Source: Bryobacterales bacterium (GTDB taxonomy: Bacteria > Acidobacteriota > Terriglobia > Bryobacterales > Bryobacteraceae). From it: a DNA stretch of 5,337 bases. The number at the start of each line of letters is the position of its first letter. Within the stretch, counting starts at the first letter, position 1. Of the stretch, positions 1 through 5,337 are shown in pieces. Both the position numbers and the translations under genes were made by a program. The notes under the pieces were generated by a model. That model saw only the letters and a program-made list of their open reading frames with translations. It was not told the origin of the DNA and did not search any database. The stretch lies in NCBI GenBank assembly GCA_025353235.1, contig JANXQZ010000149.1, forward strand, positions 1-5,337. The letters run 5' to 3'.

Positions 1-1904
1 CGCCGCCGCACGAAATCCAGCAGCCACGATTTCAAACTGAGGTGCGTCTCCCAAAGCTCACCGTCGTCAACGCTTTCAATCCGCTCCCAAATGTCCGCTT
101 CGCCGCTGCGTTCGTGCCAGCCCGGGCCCAGATGCCGATCATATAAACGGAACATTTGCGGGGCCAGCCACGAGGGGACATGCACTCCATTCGTGATATG
201 GCCGATGGGGACCCCGTCTTCCGACTTACCCGGACACAGGCCCTTCCACATCTCCCGCGAGACTTCCCCATGCAAAGCCGACACCGCGTTCGTGCGCCTG
301 GCAAGCTTGAGCCCCAGCACAGTCATGCAGAACTCTTCGGAATGATTCCCGGTGTTCTCGCGGCCTAGTTCCATAAGCCTGTGATGTGAGAGACCCATCG
401 CGTCAGCCAGTGGCCCAAGATGCTCGTCGATCAGCCCCGCGCTGAATCGGTCGTGCCCTGCGGGCACTGGCGTATGTGTGGTGAACACCACCTCGCGCGA
501 AACTCTAGGCACCGTCTCGTCAAACCCCGTGCCCTCGTCTTGCATGCGCTGGCGAATCGCTTCCAGCACGGCGAATCCGCTGTGTCCTTCATTGAGGTGC
601 AGGACCGCAGGCGTGATTCCCATGGCGGTGAGAGCGCGGAAGCCGCCCACCCCGAGTATTAGCTCCTGCCGAATGCGCACGCGCCCGTCTCCGCCGTACA
701 ACCTGGACGTGAGTTCGCGATCCTCCGGGGCGTTCCCATCCACGTTGGAATCGAGCAGCAGCAGGTCGCAACGCCCAACTTTGAGACGCCAAACTTTAGC
801 CCGAATCACGCCGCCCCGCGTTTCGATCTGCACGGTAACGGGTTGTCCGTTGGCCCCAATCGCAGGCTCCATAGGCAACTGGTTGATGTCGGTCTGTATG
901 TATTCTTCCTGTTGCCAGCCGTTTCGATCCAGGCGCTGGCGGAAGTAACCTTGTCCGTAGAACAAGCCCACCCCCACTAGCGGAATGCCAAGATCGGATG
1001 CGCTCTTGATGTGATCCCCGGAAAGCACGCCGAGTCCGCCGGAATACACCGGCACTGATTCGTGCATGCCAAATTCGGCTGAAAAATACGCTACCGGACG
1101 CGGACACAGCACCCCTGCGTGCTTGGCACCCCAGGTACGATCCGAGCGTAGATACTCCTGCTGCCGCCGGTACGCGTAGTTGATGCGGCTGTGCAGCACG
1201 AGTTCCGCAGCCCGCTTCTCAATGCCCCCGAGCGACATCTTGCTTAATAGCGCGATTGGATTATGACTGAGCCTGCGCCACGCTAGCGGGTCAAGGTCTC
1301 GAAAGAGGCTAGTGGAATCGTGATCCCAGCTCCACCAGAGATTGCGCGCCAAAGACCACAGCTTCTCCTGCGTGGGCGCGATGAATCGATCCAGCGTGCG
1401 GGCCTCGCTCACTACCGGCGCCACTTGCGCTGCGGCTTCCACCAGCGTTTGCACTTCATCGTCGGTGAAAGCGCGAAGGTCGTGGGTCTGAATCACCAAC
1501 ACGCCTTGCAGAACTCCTCGATCCAAAAGCGGCACGCCTAGGAAGGATTGAAACGCGTCTTCGCCCGCTTCGCTGAAGTACTTAAAGCGCGGGTGATTCC
1601 TTACCTGCTCCACGGCAACCGGACGCACTTGTTCCGCCACCAGTCCTGCCAGACCTTCGTGTAAGGCCAACCGCACAGTTCCGACGCTTTCGCGCCGCAG
1701 CCCTACTGTTGCCGCTAGCACCAGGTTGGCCCGATCGGGCTCCAGCAAATACGCCGAACAAACTTCGGTCTTGAAGCGCCGGGCGATTAGCGCCACCACC
1801 TTCATCAGAGTCTCCGCAGGCTTTCCGTTCTGCTCGGCAAGCAGTCCGATGTCTTTGATGGTCAATACTTCTCGCGCGGTCAGCGCAGTTGCGGGCTCGC
1901 TCAT
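1..1904 (-). CDS. glgP: GAF domain-alpha-glucan (glycogen) phosphorylase fusion, C-terminus cut off by window edge
   Basis: Reading the minus strand from the ATG at 1904 gives 634 complete codons without a stop, running off the left edge. Residues ~20-165 form a GAF domain resembling that of PtsP/NifA (TEVCSAYLLEPD near 46, FKYF near 107, FLGVPLLDRGVLQGVLVIQ near 121-139). Residues ~175-270 match the DUF3417 region that opens the TIGR02094-type phosphorylases (NLWWSWD near 188, FRDLDPLAW near 201, LSHNP near 212). From ~270 the GT35 phosphorylase domain begins: EFGMHESVPVYSGGLGVLSG (277-296), HLNEGHSGF (436-444), FTTHTPVPAGHDRF (474-487), ENTGNHSEEF (516-525), GHITNGVHVPSW (568-579). The family releases glucose-1-phosphate from alpha-1,4-glucans in the cytoplasm using pyridoxal phosphate; the PLP lysine is in the unseen C-terminal half. 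The start is supported by AGGAG 7 bases upstream. An in-frame GTG at 2012 would add 36 Pro-rich residues and is less likely. It lies 172 bp downstream of rpoD on the same strand. The family is clear; glycogen versus maltodextrin preference is not. Confidence 0.93.
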   Translation of the reverse strand, partial: MSEPATALTAREVLTIKDIGLLAEQNGKPAETLMKVVALIARRFKTEVCSAYLLEPDRANLVLAATVGLRRESVGTVRLALHEGLAGLVAEQVRPVAVEQVRNHPRFKYFSEAGEDAFQSFLGVPLLDRGVLQGVLVIQTHDLRAFTDDEVQTLVEAAAQVAPVVSEARTLDRFIAPTQEKLWSLARNLWWSWDHDSTSLFRDLDPLAWRRLSHNPIALLSKMSLGGIEKRAAELVLHSRINYAYRRQQEYLRSDRTWGAKHAGVLCPRPVAYFSAEFGMHESVPVYSGGLGVLSGDHIKSASDLGIPLVGVGLFYGQGYFRQRLDRNGWQQEEYIQTDINQLPMEPAIGANGQPVTVQIETRGGVIRAKVWRLKVGRCDLLLLDSNVDGNAPEDRELTSRLYGGDGRVRIRQELILGVGGFRALTAMGITPAVLHLNEGHSGFAVLEAIRQRMQDEGTGFDETVPRVSREVVFTTHTPVPAGHDRFSAGLIDEHLGPLADAMGLSHHRLMELGRENTGNHSEEFCMTVLGLKLARRTNAVSALHGEVSREMWKGLCPGKSEDGVPIGHITNGVHVPSWLAPQMFRLYDRHLGPGWHERSGEADIWERIESVDDGELWETHLSLKSWLLDFVRR

Positions 1905-1911
1905 GGCGGGT

Positions 1912-1916
1912 CTCCT
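1912..1916 (-). promoter_or_regulatory. Ribosome binding site of the GAF-phosphorylase
   Basis: The minus strand reads AGGAG, then seven bases (ACCCGCC), then the ATG at 1904. This is a good Shine-Dalgarno match at good spacing. It favours this ATG over the in-frame GTG at 2012, which has its own AGGAG nine bases upstream (2022-2026). Confidence 0.7.
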
Positions 1917-1982
1917 GTCGTTATTGGTTGAGCTAAGTGGACTAACGGCGGGGTTATTTCGCAACAGAGCGGACGGAGGGAC

Positions 1983-2005
1983 GGGCTCCGCAGGCAACGG
2001 AGCCC
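1983..2005 (-). repeat. Perfect 8-bp inverted repeat with 7-nt loop (hairpin A)
   Basis: GGGCTCCG (1983-1990) and CGGAGCCC (1998-2005) are perfect reverse complements around a 7-base loop. The GC-rich stem would be stable in RNA. It lies about 70 bases after the rpoD stop and about 80 bases before the phosphorylase ATG. Neither strand has a T-run after the stem, so it is not a classical intrinsic terminator. It could be an RNA-processing or 3'-end-stabilising structure, a pause or Rho-linked site, or part of the phosphorylase leader. Confidence 0.5.
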
Positions 2006-2033
2006 TCACCACAGTTTAATGCTCCTGTGGCGA
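2006..2033 (-). repeat. Inverted repeat directly abutting hairpin A (hairpin B)
   Basis: CCACAG (2009-2014) pairs perfectly with CTGTGG (2025-2030) around a 10-base loop. Past one mismatch, two further pairs extend the stem to 2006-2007 / 2032-2033. In the minus-strand transcript this element comes just before hairpin A with no spacer. It overlaps an AGGAG (2022-2026) and a GTG at 2012 that is in frame with the phosphorylase. Its role is unknown. Confidence 0.4.
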
Positions 2034-2076
2034 CGATGGCAAACTTCTTTGGTTGAATGCGGCCTGGAGGATTAAA

Positions 2077-3609
2077 CTACCTAGCCGCCAGCAAGGCTCT
2101 GAGATGACGGGCACGCTCCGGGGAACGAAGCTGGCGCAAAGCCTTGGCTTCAATTTGCCGAATTCTTTCCCGCGTCACATCGAATTCCTGACCAATTTCT
2201 TCCAGCGTGTGTTCGCGCTCGCAACCGATGCCGAACCGAAGACGAATCACCTTCTCTTCCTTGGGCGACAGAGTCTTCAGGATATTTGCCGTCTCGTCCC
2301 GAACGTTCGAGTCGATGACTGCGTCGACGGGTGAACCAACCCAGCGATCCTCGATCAAATCGCCTAGCGCGGATTCGCCGTCGCGGCCAACTGGCGTTTC
2401 CAGCGATACCGGATCGCGCGAGATCGTCTTCAGCTTCTGAACTTTCTCCACCGGGATGTCCATCCGGCGGCTGATTTCGTCATTGGTCGGAGCGCGGCCA
2501 AGTTCCTTTTCCAGCTCGCGAGTGGCACGGAGAAACTTGTTCATGCTCTCATTCATGTGCACTGGAATGCGAATGGTGCGCGACTGGTCGGCAATAGCGC
2601 GGGTAATCGCTTGGCGAATCCACCAAGTCGCGTAGGTGGAAAATTTATAGCCGCGGCGATATTCGAACTTGTCGGCTGCGCGCATCAATCCGATGTTGCC
2701 TTCCTGGATCAGGTCAAGAAGGTGGAGACCGCGATTGACGTACTTCTTGGCTACCGACACAACAAGACGAAGATTGGCTTCGACGAGGTCCTTCTTGGCC
2801 CGTTCAGCCTCAAGCTCACCGTGGCGAATGATAGCCAAAGTATGCCTCAGATCTATCAGCGGGGCTCCCGCAGTTAATTCGCGCTTGCGAATTTCCCGGC
2901 GCAACTCCCGTACGCGCGGCTGTGCGGCTGGTCCGCCGCGCTCTTCCAGCCTGCGCTGCTCGTTATCGAGGATTAGGATTTCGTCGACGGCGCGGTCAAT
3001 TTCTTTGCTGAACTGCTTCCAACGGCTCGTAAACCACGGGATCCTGCGAATCGCACGGGACATCTCCACCCTGTTGCGAGCCAGCTTGCCCTGCCAACGG
3101 CGGCGGATCTTTTTATTGCTGAGAGCGATCGAATTTACCTTTTCTTGCAGCTGCTGAAGCTTTTTCTGCAGCGAGAGAATCTCGTTGAACTCGATGCGAA
3201 CTTCCGACTGCTTCTTGGTATCTGCCGGACTCCCCTCTTCGACGTCCCCGAGATCGGCGTAGTTTTCGAGCTCCTCGTCGCTGAGCTTTACTTTCTCCGA
3301 AATCTCGATCACTAGCAGTTGTACTAGTGCCGAGCGGCTGATGGATTTCTGCATGCGGAGCTTGCCGCGCTCCATGCGTCGGGCGAGATTGACTTCTCCC
3401 TCGCGGGTCAACAAAGGCACAGCGCCCATTTCGCGCAGATACACGCGGACGGGATCGTCAGTATAGATTGACTCTTCTACCTGTTGCGCCGCAGGGAATT
3501 CTTCGCCTTCCTGGGCTTCTTCTGGATGGAAGAAATTTGCTTCTTCATCGAATGGGATGCCGAGAGGCTCGTGACTTTCCGTTAAAAATTGATCTTCAAA
3601 TTGTTCCAC
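2077..3609 (-). CDS. rpoD: Principal (housekeeping) RNA polymerase sigma factor, sigma-70 group 1
   Basis: This protein directs RNA polymerase to housekeeping promoters. With the GTG start at 3609 it has 510 residues. An acidic N-terminal tail of about 45 residues replaces a recognisable region 1.1. Region 1.2 is [20 protein letters not shown] (~51-70). A long, charged, helix-rich non-conserved region follows (~90-265). Region 2 is [18 protein letters not shown] (~277-294), [11 protein letters not shown] and the -10-reading helix [14 protein letters not shown] (~326-339), then IRIPVHM. Region 3 follows (~350-425). Region 4.2 has the helix-turn-helix [20 protein letters not shown] (~468-487) and ends at ALRALLAAR. 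Start choice: GGGAGGT lies 7 bases before the GTG at 3609, while the in-frame ATG at 3648 (13 residues longer) has no Shine-Dalgarno sequence. A strong sigma-70-type promoter lies upstream, so autogenous expression is plausible. All promoter-contact motifs of the family appear intact. The principal sigma identity is nearly certain; the start is about 75% sure. Confidence 0.96.
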   Translation of the reverse strand: MEQFEDQFLTESHEPLGIPFDEEANFFHPEEAQEGEEFPAAQQVEESIYTDDPVRVYLREMGAVPLLTREGEVNLARRMERGKLRMQKSISRSALVQLLVIEISEKVKLSDEELENYADLGDVEEGSPADTKKQSEVRIEFNEILSLQKKLQQLQEKVNSIALSNKKIRRRWQGKLARNRVEMSRAIRRIPWFTSRWKQFSKEIDRAVDEILILDNEQRRLEERGGPAAQPRVRELRREIRKRELTAGAPLIDLRHTLAIIRHGELEAERAKKDLVEANLRLVVSVAKKYVNRGLHLLDLIQEGNIGLMRAADKFEYRRGYKFSTYATWWIRQAITRAIADQSRTIRIPVHMNESMNKFLRATRELEKELGRAPTNDEISRRMDIPVEKVQKLKTISRDPVSLETPVGRDGESALGDLIEDRWVGSPVDAVIDSNVRDETANILKTLSPKEEKVIRLRFGIGCEREHTLEEIGQEFDVTRERIRQIEAKALRQLRSPERARHLRALLAAR

Positions 3610-3616
3610 TAAACGC

Positions 3617-3623
3617 ACCTCCC
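3617..3623 (-). promoter_or_regulatory. Strong ribosome binding site deciding the rpoD start
   Basis: The minus strand reads GGGAGGT, seven bases (GCGTTTA), then GTG at 3609. The upstream in-frame ATG at 3648 is preceded by CCCCTGATTTGT, which has no anti-Shine-Dalgarno complementarity. The signal therefore supports initiation at the GTG. Confidence 0.7.
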
Positions 3624-3648
3624 GCAAAACCGACAACGCCGAACTCAT

Positions 3649-3836
3649 ACAAATCAGGGGTTGATATCAAGACGTGATAGACTACTCCAATGGATGTGCC
3701 GGACGACACTCGACTGAAGTAGGCAGCAATCGATTATAGCACCGTCCCCGCCTGAAGTTAAGTGTCTATATGAAAGATGTTTCCATTTGGCTTTGGTTAC
3801 AGGAATTTCCCTGCACTGCCGGGGTGCACGAGTGTT
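3649..3836 (-). other. Intergenic region between nrdR and rpoD, with rpoD leader
   Basis: Besides the promoter, this gap has a 5-bp inverted repeat just after nrdR (3812-3816 / 3824-3828, 7-base loop, no T-run). This is too weak to call a terminator. In the predicted rpoD leader there is a small stem-loop (3696-3700 / 3705-3709, with one G-U pair) enclosed by a possible 5-bp outer stem (3682-3686 / 3718-3722). A 10-bp perfect palindrome TTGATATCAA lies at 3661-3670. None matches a regulatory element I recognise, and I see no NrdR-box pair here. Confidence 0.4.
3733..3761 (-). promoter_or_regulatory. Sigma-70 type promoter of rpoD (extended -10)
   Basis: On the minus strand, TTAACT (3756-3761, 4 of 6 to TTGACA) is followed by a 17-bp spacer and a perfect TATAAT (3733-3738). 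A TG one base upstream of the -10 makes it an extended -10. Transcription would start near 3726. That gives a leader of about 78 bases to the ATG at 3648, or about 117 bases to the GTG at 3609. It is the best promoter in the window and points straight at rpoD. Confidence 0.75.
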
Positions 3837-4298
3837 TCACGAACGTTTTTGCATGACTAAGTGCTTCAATTCATTGAGAAAAGCCTCGACATCCTGGAAA
3901 TCTCGATAGACCGAAGCGAAGCGCACATAGGCGATCTTGTCCAACGTCTGAAGCCGGTCCATCAGCATTTCCCCAACTTCGGTGGTAGAAAGTTCCCGAT
4001 CTTGACTGTCAGACAGCTTGCCTTCCACCTCATCGACTAGGGCGGCCAACTTGCCCATGGCGATGGGTCGCTTCTCACAGGCTTTCAGGAGCCCGCTGAG
4101 GACTTTCTGGCGATCGAACTTCTCCCGGCGGCCATCTTTCTTTACCACCATGTAGGGGATCTCGTCCGTTCGCTCGTAGGTGGTGAAGCGGCGTTCACAG
4201 CTTAGGCATTGGCGTCGGCGGCGGATGGAGTCGCCTTCTTTGCTTTCCCGGGAGTCGATCACGCGATCTTCTTTGTGGCTGCAGAACGGGCAGGTCAT
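3837..4298 (-). CDS. nrdR: Transcriptional repressor NrdR (ribonucleotide reductase regulator)
   Basis: The 153-residue protein has the usual length for the family and starts with the typical M-x-C-P-F-C. A zinc ribbon is formed by C3, C6, C31 and C34 (CPFC ... CLSC) and includes DSRESKEGDSIRRRRQC. The ATP-cone domain follows (~49-139), with VVKKDGRREKFDRQK (51-65) and the conserved KIAYVRFASVYRDF (121-134). NrdR senses ATP/dATP through the cone and represses ribonucleotide reductase genes by binding paired NrdR boxes, lowering dNTP synthesis when dATP is high. Its ATG lies 17 bases after the stop of the upstream membrane protein, so they are probably one transcript. The Shine-Dalgarno is weak (GCAGAG close to the ATG), consistent with translation coupled to the upstream gene. 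No nrd structural gene is in the window, so its target sites are elsewhere. The identity is very secure. Confidence 0.97.
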   Translation of the reverse strand: MTCPFCSHKEDRVIDSRESKEGDSIRRRRQCLSCERRFTTYERTDEIPYMVVKKDGRREKFDRQKVLSGLLKACEKRPIAMGKLAALVDEVEGKLSDSQDRELSTTEVGEMLMDRLQTLDKIAYVRFASVYRDFQDVEAFLNELKHLVMQKRS

Positions 4299-4315
4299 CT
4301 CTGCTTCAAGACGGG

Positions 4316-5337
4316 CTAGGCTGGAACGTCCTCGGGCAAGTGCTTAAATTTGTTCCAGTTTATACCTTCGTGGAAGGCCGACAGCAGACCGAATGGAACA
4401 ATGATGACGAAACTCAGCATCCAAATCAGCAAGGCGAGACCGGAAGATGCTTCGAGCGGGAGTCCGAATATTTGGGTCAGAACCACGATGGTAGCTACTT
4501 GCACGCCCCCTCCGATCCCTGGAATTTGCACGATGCTACCCAGCGAAACGAACCCGACAAAGATGAGAGTATCCATCAGGCCGAAGCTGGAGGTCGCCGA
4601 AAACGCCCGAAACAGCGCGTAGTACGCCGCAATAATCACTGCCCACTCCAGCACGGTGTACAGGCTGAGCAGCAACAAGAAGCCGTGATTTCGCGTGGAC
4701 TGCATGCCTTGGGAGAACGCGGTCAGCGTTTTTTCCACCTTGCGATACGAAGTCTCGGGCAGGAATGTAAGGGCTCCCAGAATCCGGCTTTGGGCGGACT
4801 CGGAGAAGTTCCGGAACACTACCAGGAACACTCCGCAGATGCCGCAAAGCGAGGCAATGATGTAGCCGCCCGCGCGAACGAACCACTCCAAGCCGGAGCT
4901 GAGATGCAAGCCTCGGTCGGGAATCTTGGTAAGGCCGACCCCAAATATGAGCAGGACGATGAAGGTGTCCAGGATCCTTTCCAGCAGCCAGGCCGCCATT
5001 TGGGAGGAGAACGGCACCCGTTCCTTGAGCGCAATCAGGTATGGGCGGACCAACTCGCCAGCTCGTCCCAGGAGCACAACCGCCGTGAATCCGATCACGG
5101 TGGCTGAGCAGAGTCCGATGAAGCTGGATTTGGGCCGCAAAGGCCGGAGCATCACCTCCCAGCGCAGCGCCCGACCTACGTAGGTTAGCAACATCAATAT
5201 GATGGAGGCTGCCAGCCAATGCCAATCCACTGCTGTTAGGGTGGCGAAAAACTGGTGCCACTGAAAGGGCGTGTGGCGCCAGCGGTAAAGAACGGCGGCC
5301 GCCAACAGCGCGAGTGCGGCAGCGAGCGCTAGGCCTG
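4316..5337 (-). CDS. YbhN / LPG-synthase-TM family integral membrane protein (flippase-like), N-terminus beyond window
   Basis: The frame is open from the TAG at 4316-4318 to the right edge, 339 complete sense codons. A TTG at 5305 is a possible start, but the codons upstream continue a hydrophobic stretch (GLALAAALALLAAAVLYRW) that reads as the first membrane helix. The real start is therefore probably outside. About eight membrane segments are visible, including LAASIILMLLTYVG, LCSATVIGFTAVVLL, ILDTFIVLLIFGVGL, GGYIIASLCGICGVFLVVF, FLLLLSLYTVLEWAVIIAAY and ALLIWMLSFVIIVPFGLLSA. Family signatures are GRAGELVRPYLIALKERVPF followed by AAWLLERILD, and PGIGGGVQ near the C terminus. This family (PF03706, UPF0104) includes the MprF flippase half, AglD and HpnL, and acts in moving or handling lipid or polyprenyl-linked substrates across the inner membrane. 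The substrate cannot be told from sequence. It is likely co-transcribed with nrdR, though no functional link is obvious. Confidence 0.88.
   Translation of the reverse strand, partial: GLALAAALALLAAAVLYRWRHTPFQWHQFFATLTAVDWHWLAASIILMLLTYVGRALRWEVMLRPLRPKSSFIGLCSATVIGFTAVVLLGRAGELVRPYLIALKERVPFSSQMAAWLLERILDTFIVLLIFGVGLTKIPDRGLHLSSGLEWFVRAGGYIIASLCGICGVFLVVFRNFSESAQSRILGALTFLPETSYRKVEKTLTAFSQGMQSTRNHGFLLLLSLYTVLEWAVIIAAYYALFRAFSATSSFGLMDTLIFVGFVSLGSIVQIPGIGGGVQVATIVVLTQIFGLPLEASSGLALLIWMLSFVIIVPFGLLSAFHEGINWNKFKHLPEDVPA

Larger units (their letters stand above)
1905..2076 (-). other. Intergenic region between rpoD and the GAF-phosphorylase gene
   Basis: This 172 bp gap holds two adjacent inverted repeats (described separately) and the phosphorylase ribosome binding site. 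I see no convincing -35/-10 pair on the minus strand; a TTGCGA-like hexamer near 1957-1962 has no good -10 partner. No T-tract that would make an intrinsic terminator is present in either direction. Whether the phosphorylase is transcribed by read-through from rpoD or from its own weak or alternative-sigma promoter cannot be decided from the sequence. Confidence 0.5.

Noticed and set aside
478..948. Plus-strand open frame of 156 codons opposite the phosphorylase
   Set aside because: It is Ser/Arg/Pro-rich with no recognisable domain, and the minus strand carries well-conserved phosphorylase motifs here.
2669..3157. Plus-strand open frame of 162 codons opposite rpoD
   Set aside because: It is an antisense shadow of conserved sigma-70 regions, with Arg/Ser-rich translation and no domain.
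3310..3329. Inverted repeat CACTAG ... CTAGTG
   Set aside because: It is short and lies inside the rpoD coding sequence; chance is sufficient and nothing ties it to regulation.
3639..3670. Possible second rpoD promoter: TTGATA followed by TATGAG
   Set aside because: The -35 is good, but the spacer is only 15 bases and the -10 matches just 4 of 6; the TATAAT promoter upstream is far better.
3756..3780. ATAT-containing stretch near 3767-3772 as an NrdR box
   Set aside because: It does not fit the palindromic NrdR-box consensus and no second, properly spaced copy is present.
3812..3828. Small hairpin just after the nrdR stop as an intrinsic terminator
   Set aside because: The stem is only 5 bp and is followed by GGGAAATTCC rather than a T-run, so it does not qualify.
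4340..5107. Long plus-strand open frame (255 codons) antisense to the membrane protein gene
   Set aside because: It is low-complexity, rich in Gln/Glu/Arg/His/Asn, has no domain signature, and lies wholly opposite a clear family member with conserved motifs.
4536..5261. Second long minus-strand open frame (241 codons) overlapping the membrane protein gene in another frame
   Set aside because: Its His/Pro/Gly/Arg-rich composition is typical of a shifted reading of a GC-rich gene; the other frame has family motifs and membrane helices.

Overview
The window looks like an ordinary stretch of a bacterial chromosome. Four protein genes all read on the minus strand and together cover most of it. 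In transcription order, from high to low coordinates, they are: a polytopic membrane protein of the YbhN / LPG-synthase-TM flippase-like family (runs off the right edge), the ribonucleotide-reductase repressor NrdR, the principal sigma factor RpoD, and a glucan phosphorylase with a GAF domain at its N terminus (runs off the left edge). There are no tRNA, rRNA, CRISPR, insertion-sequence or phage signals. The base composition is moderately GC-rich and even throughout. My best guess at the host is an Acidobacteriota member (Terriglobia-like), from the style of the RpoD region 4 sequence and the GAF-phosphorylase architecture. This is recognition from memory, not a search result.

Right part (3837-5337): the membrane protein ends 17 bases before the nrdR start codon, so the two are probably co-transcribed. 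The first visible residues of the membrane protein are already inside a hydrophobic helix, so its true start lies beyond the window.

Middle (2077-3836): a 188 to 227 bp gap, depending on the rpoD start, separates nrdR from rpoD. It holds a near-consensus housekeeping promoter (TTAACT, 17 bp, TATAAT, with an extended -10 TG) pointing at rpoD. rpoD itself has an ambiguous start. The upstream ATG at 3648 has no Shine-Dalgarno sequence, whereas the GTG at 3609 has a strong one. I therefore call the 510-residue form.

Left part (1-2076): a 172 bp gap after rpoD carries two abutting inverted repeats without a T-tract. The GAF-phosphorylase follows, with 634 complete codons visible. It contains a PtsP/NifA-like GAF domain, a DUF3417 region and the N-terminal half of the catalytic phosphorylase domain. 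The pyridoxal-phosphate lysine would lie outside the window.

The set is mostly housekeeping: transcription initiation, dNTP-synthesis control, membrane lipid or polyprenyl-linked transport, and storage-glucan breakdown. The most unusual item is the sensor-like GAF domain fused directly to a glucan-degrading enzyme, which suggests direct ligand control of glycogen breakdown. I found no evidence of a wholly new multi-gene system here.
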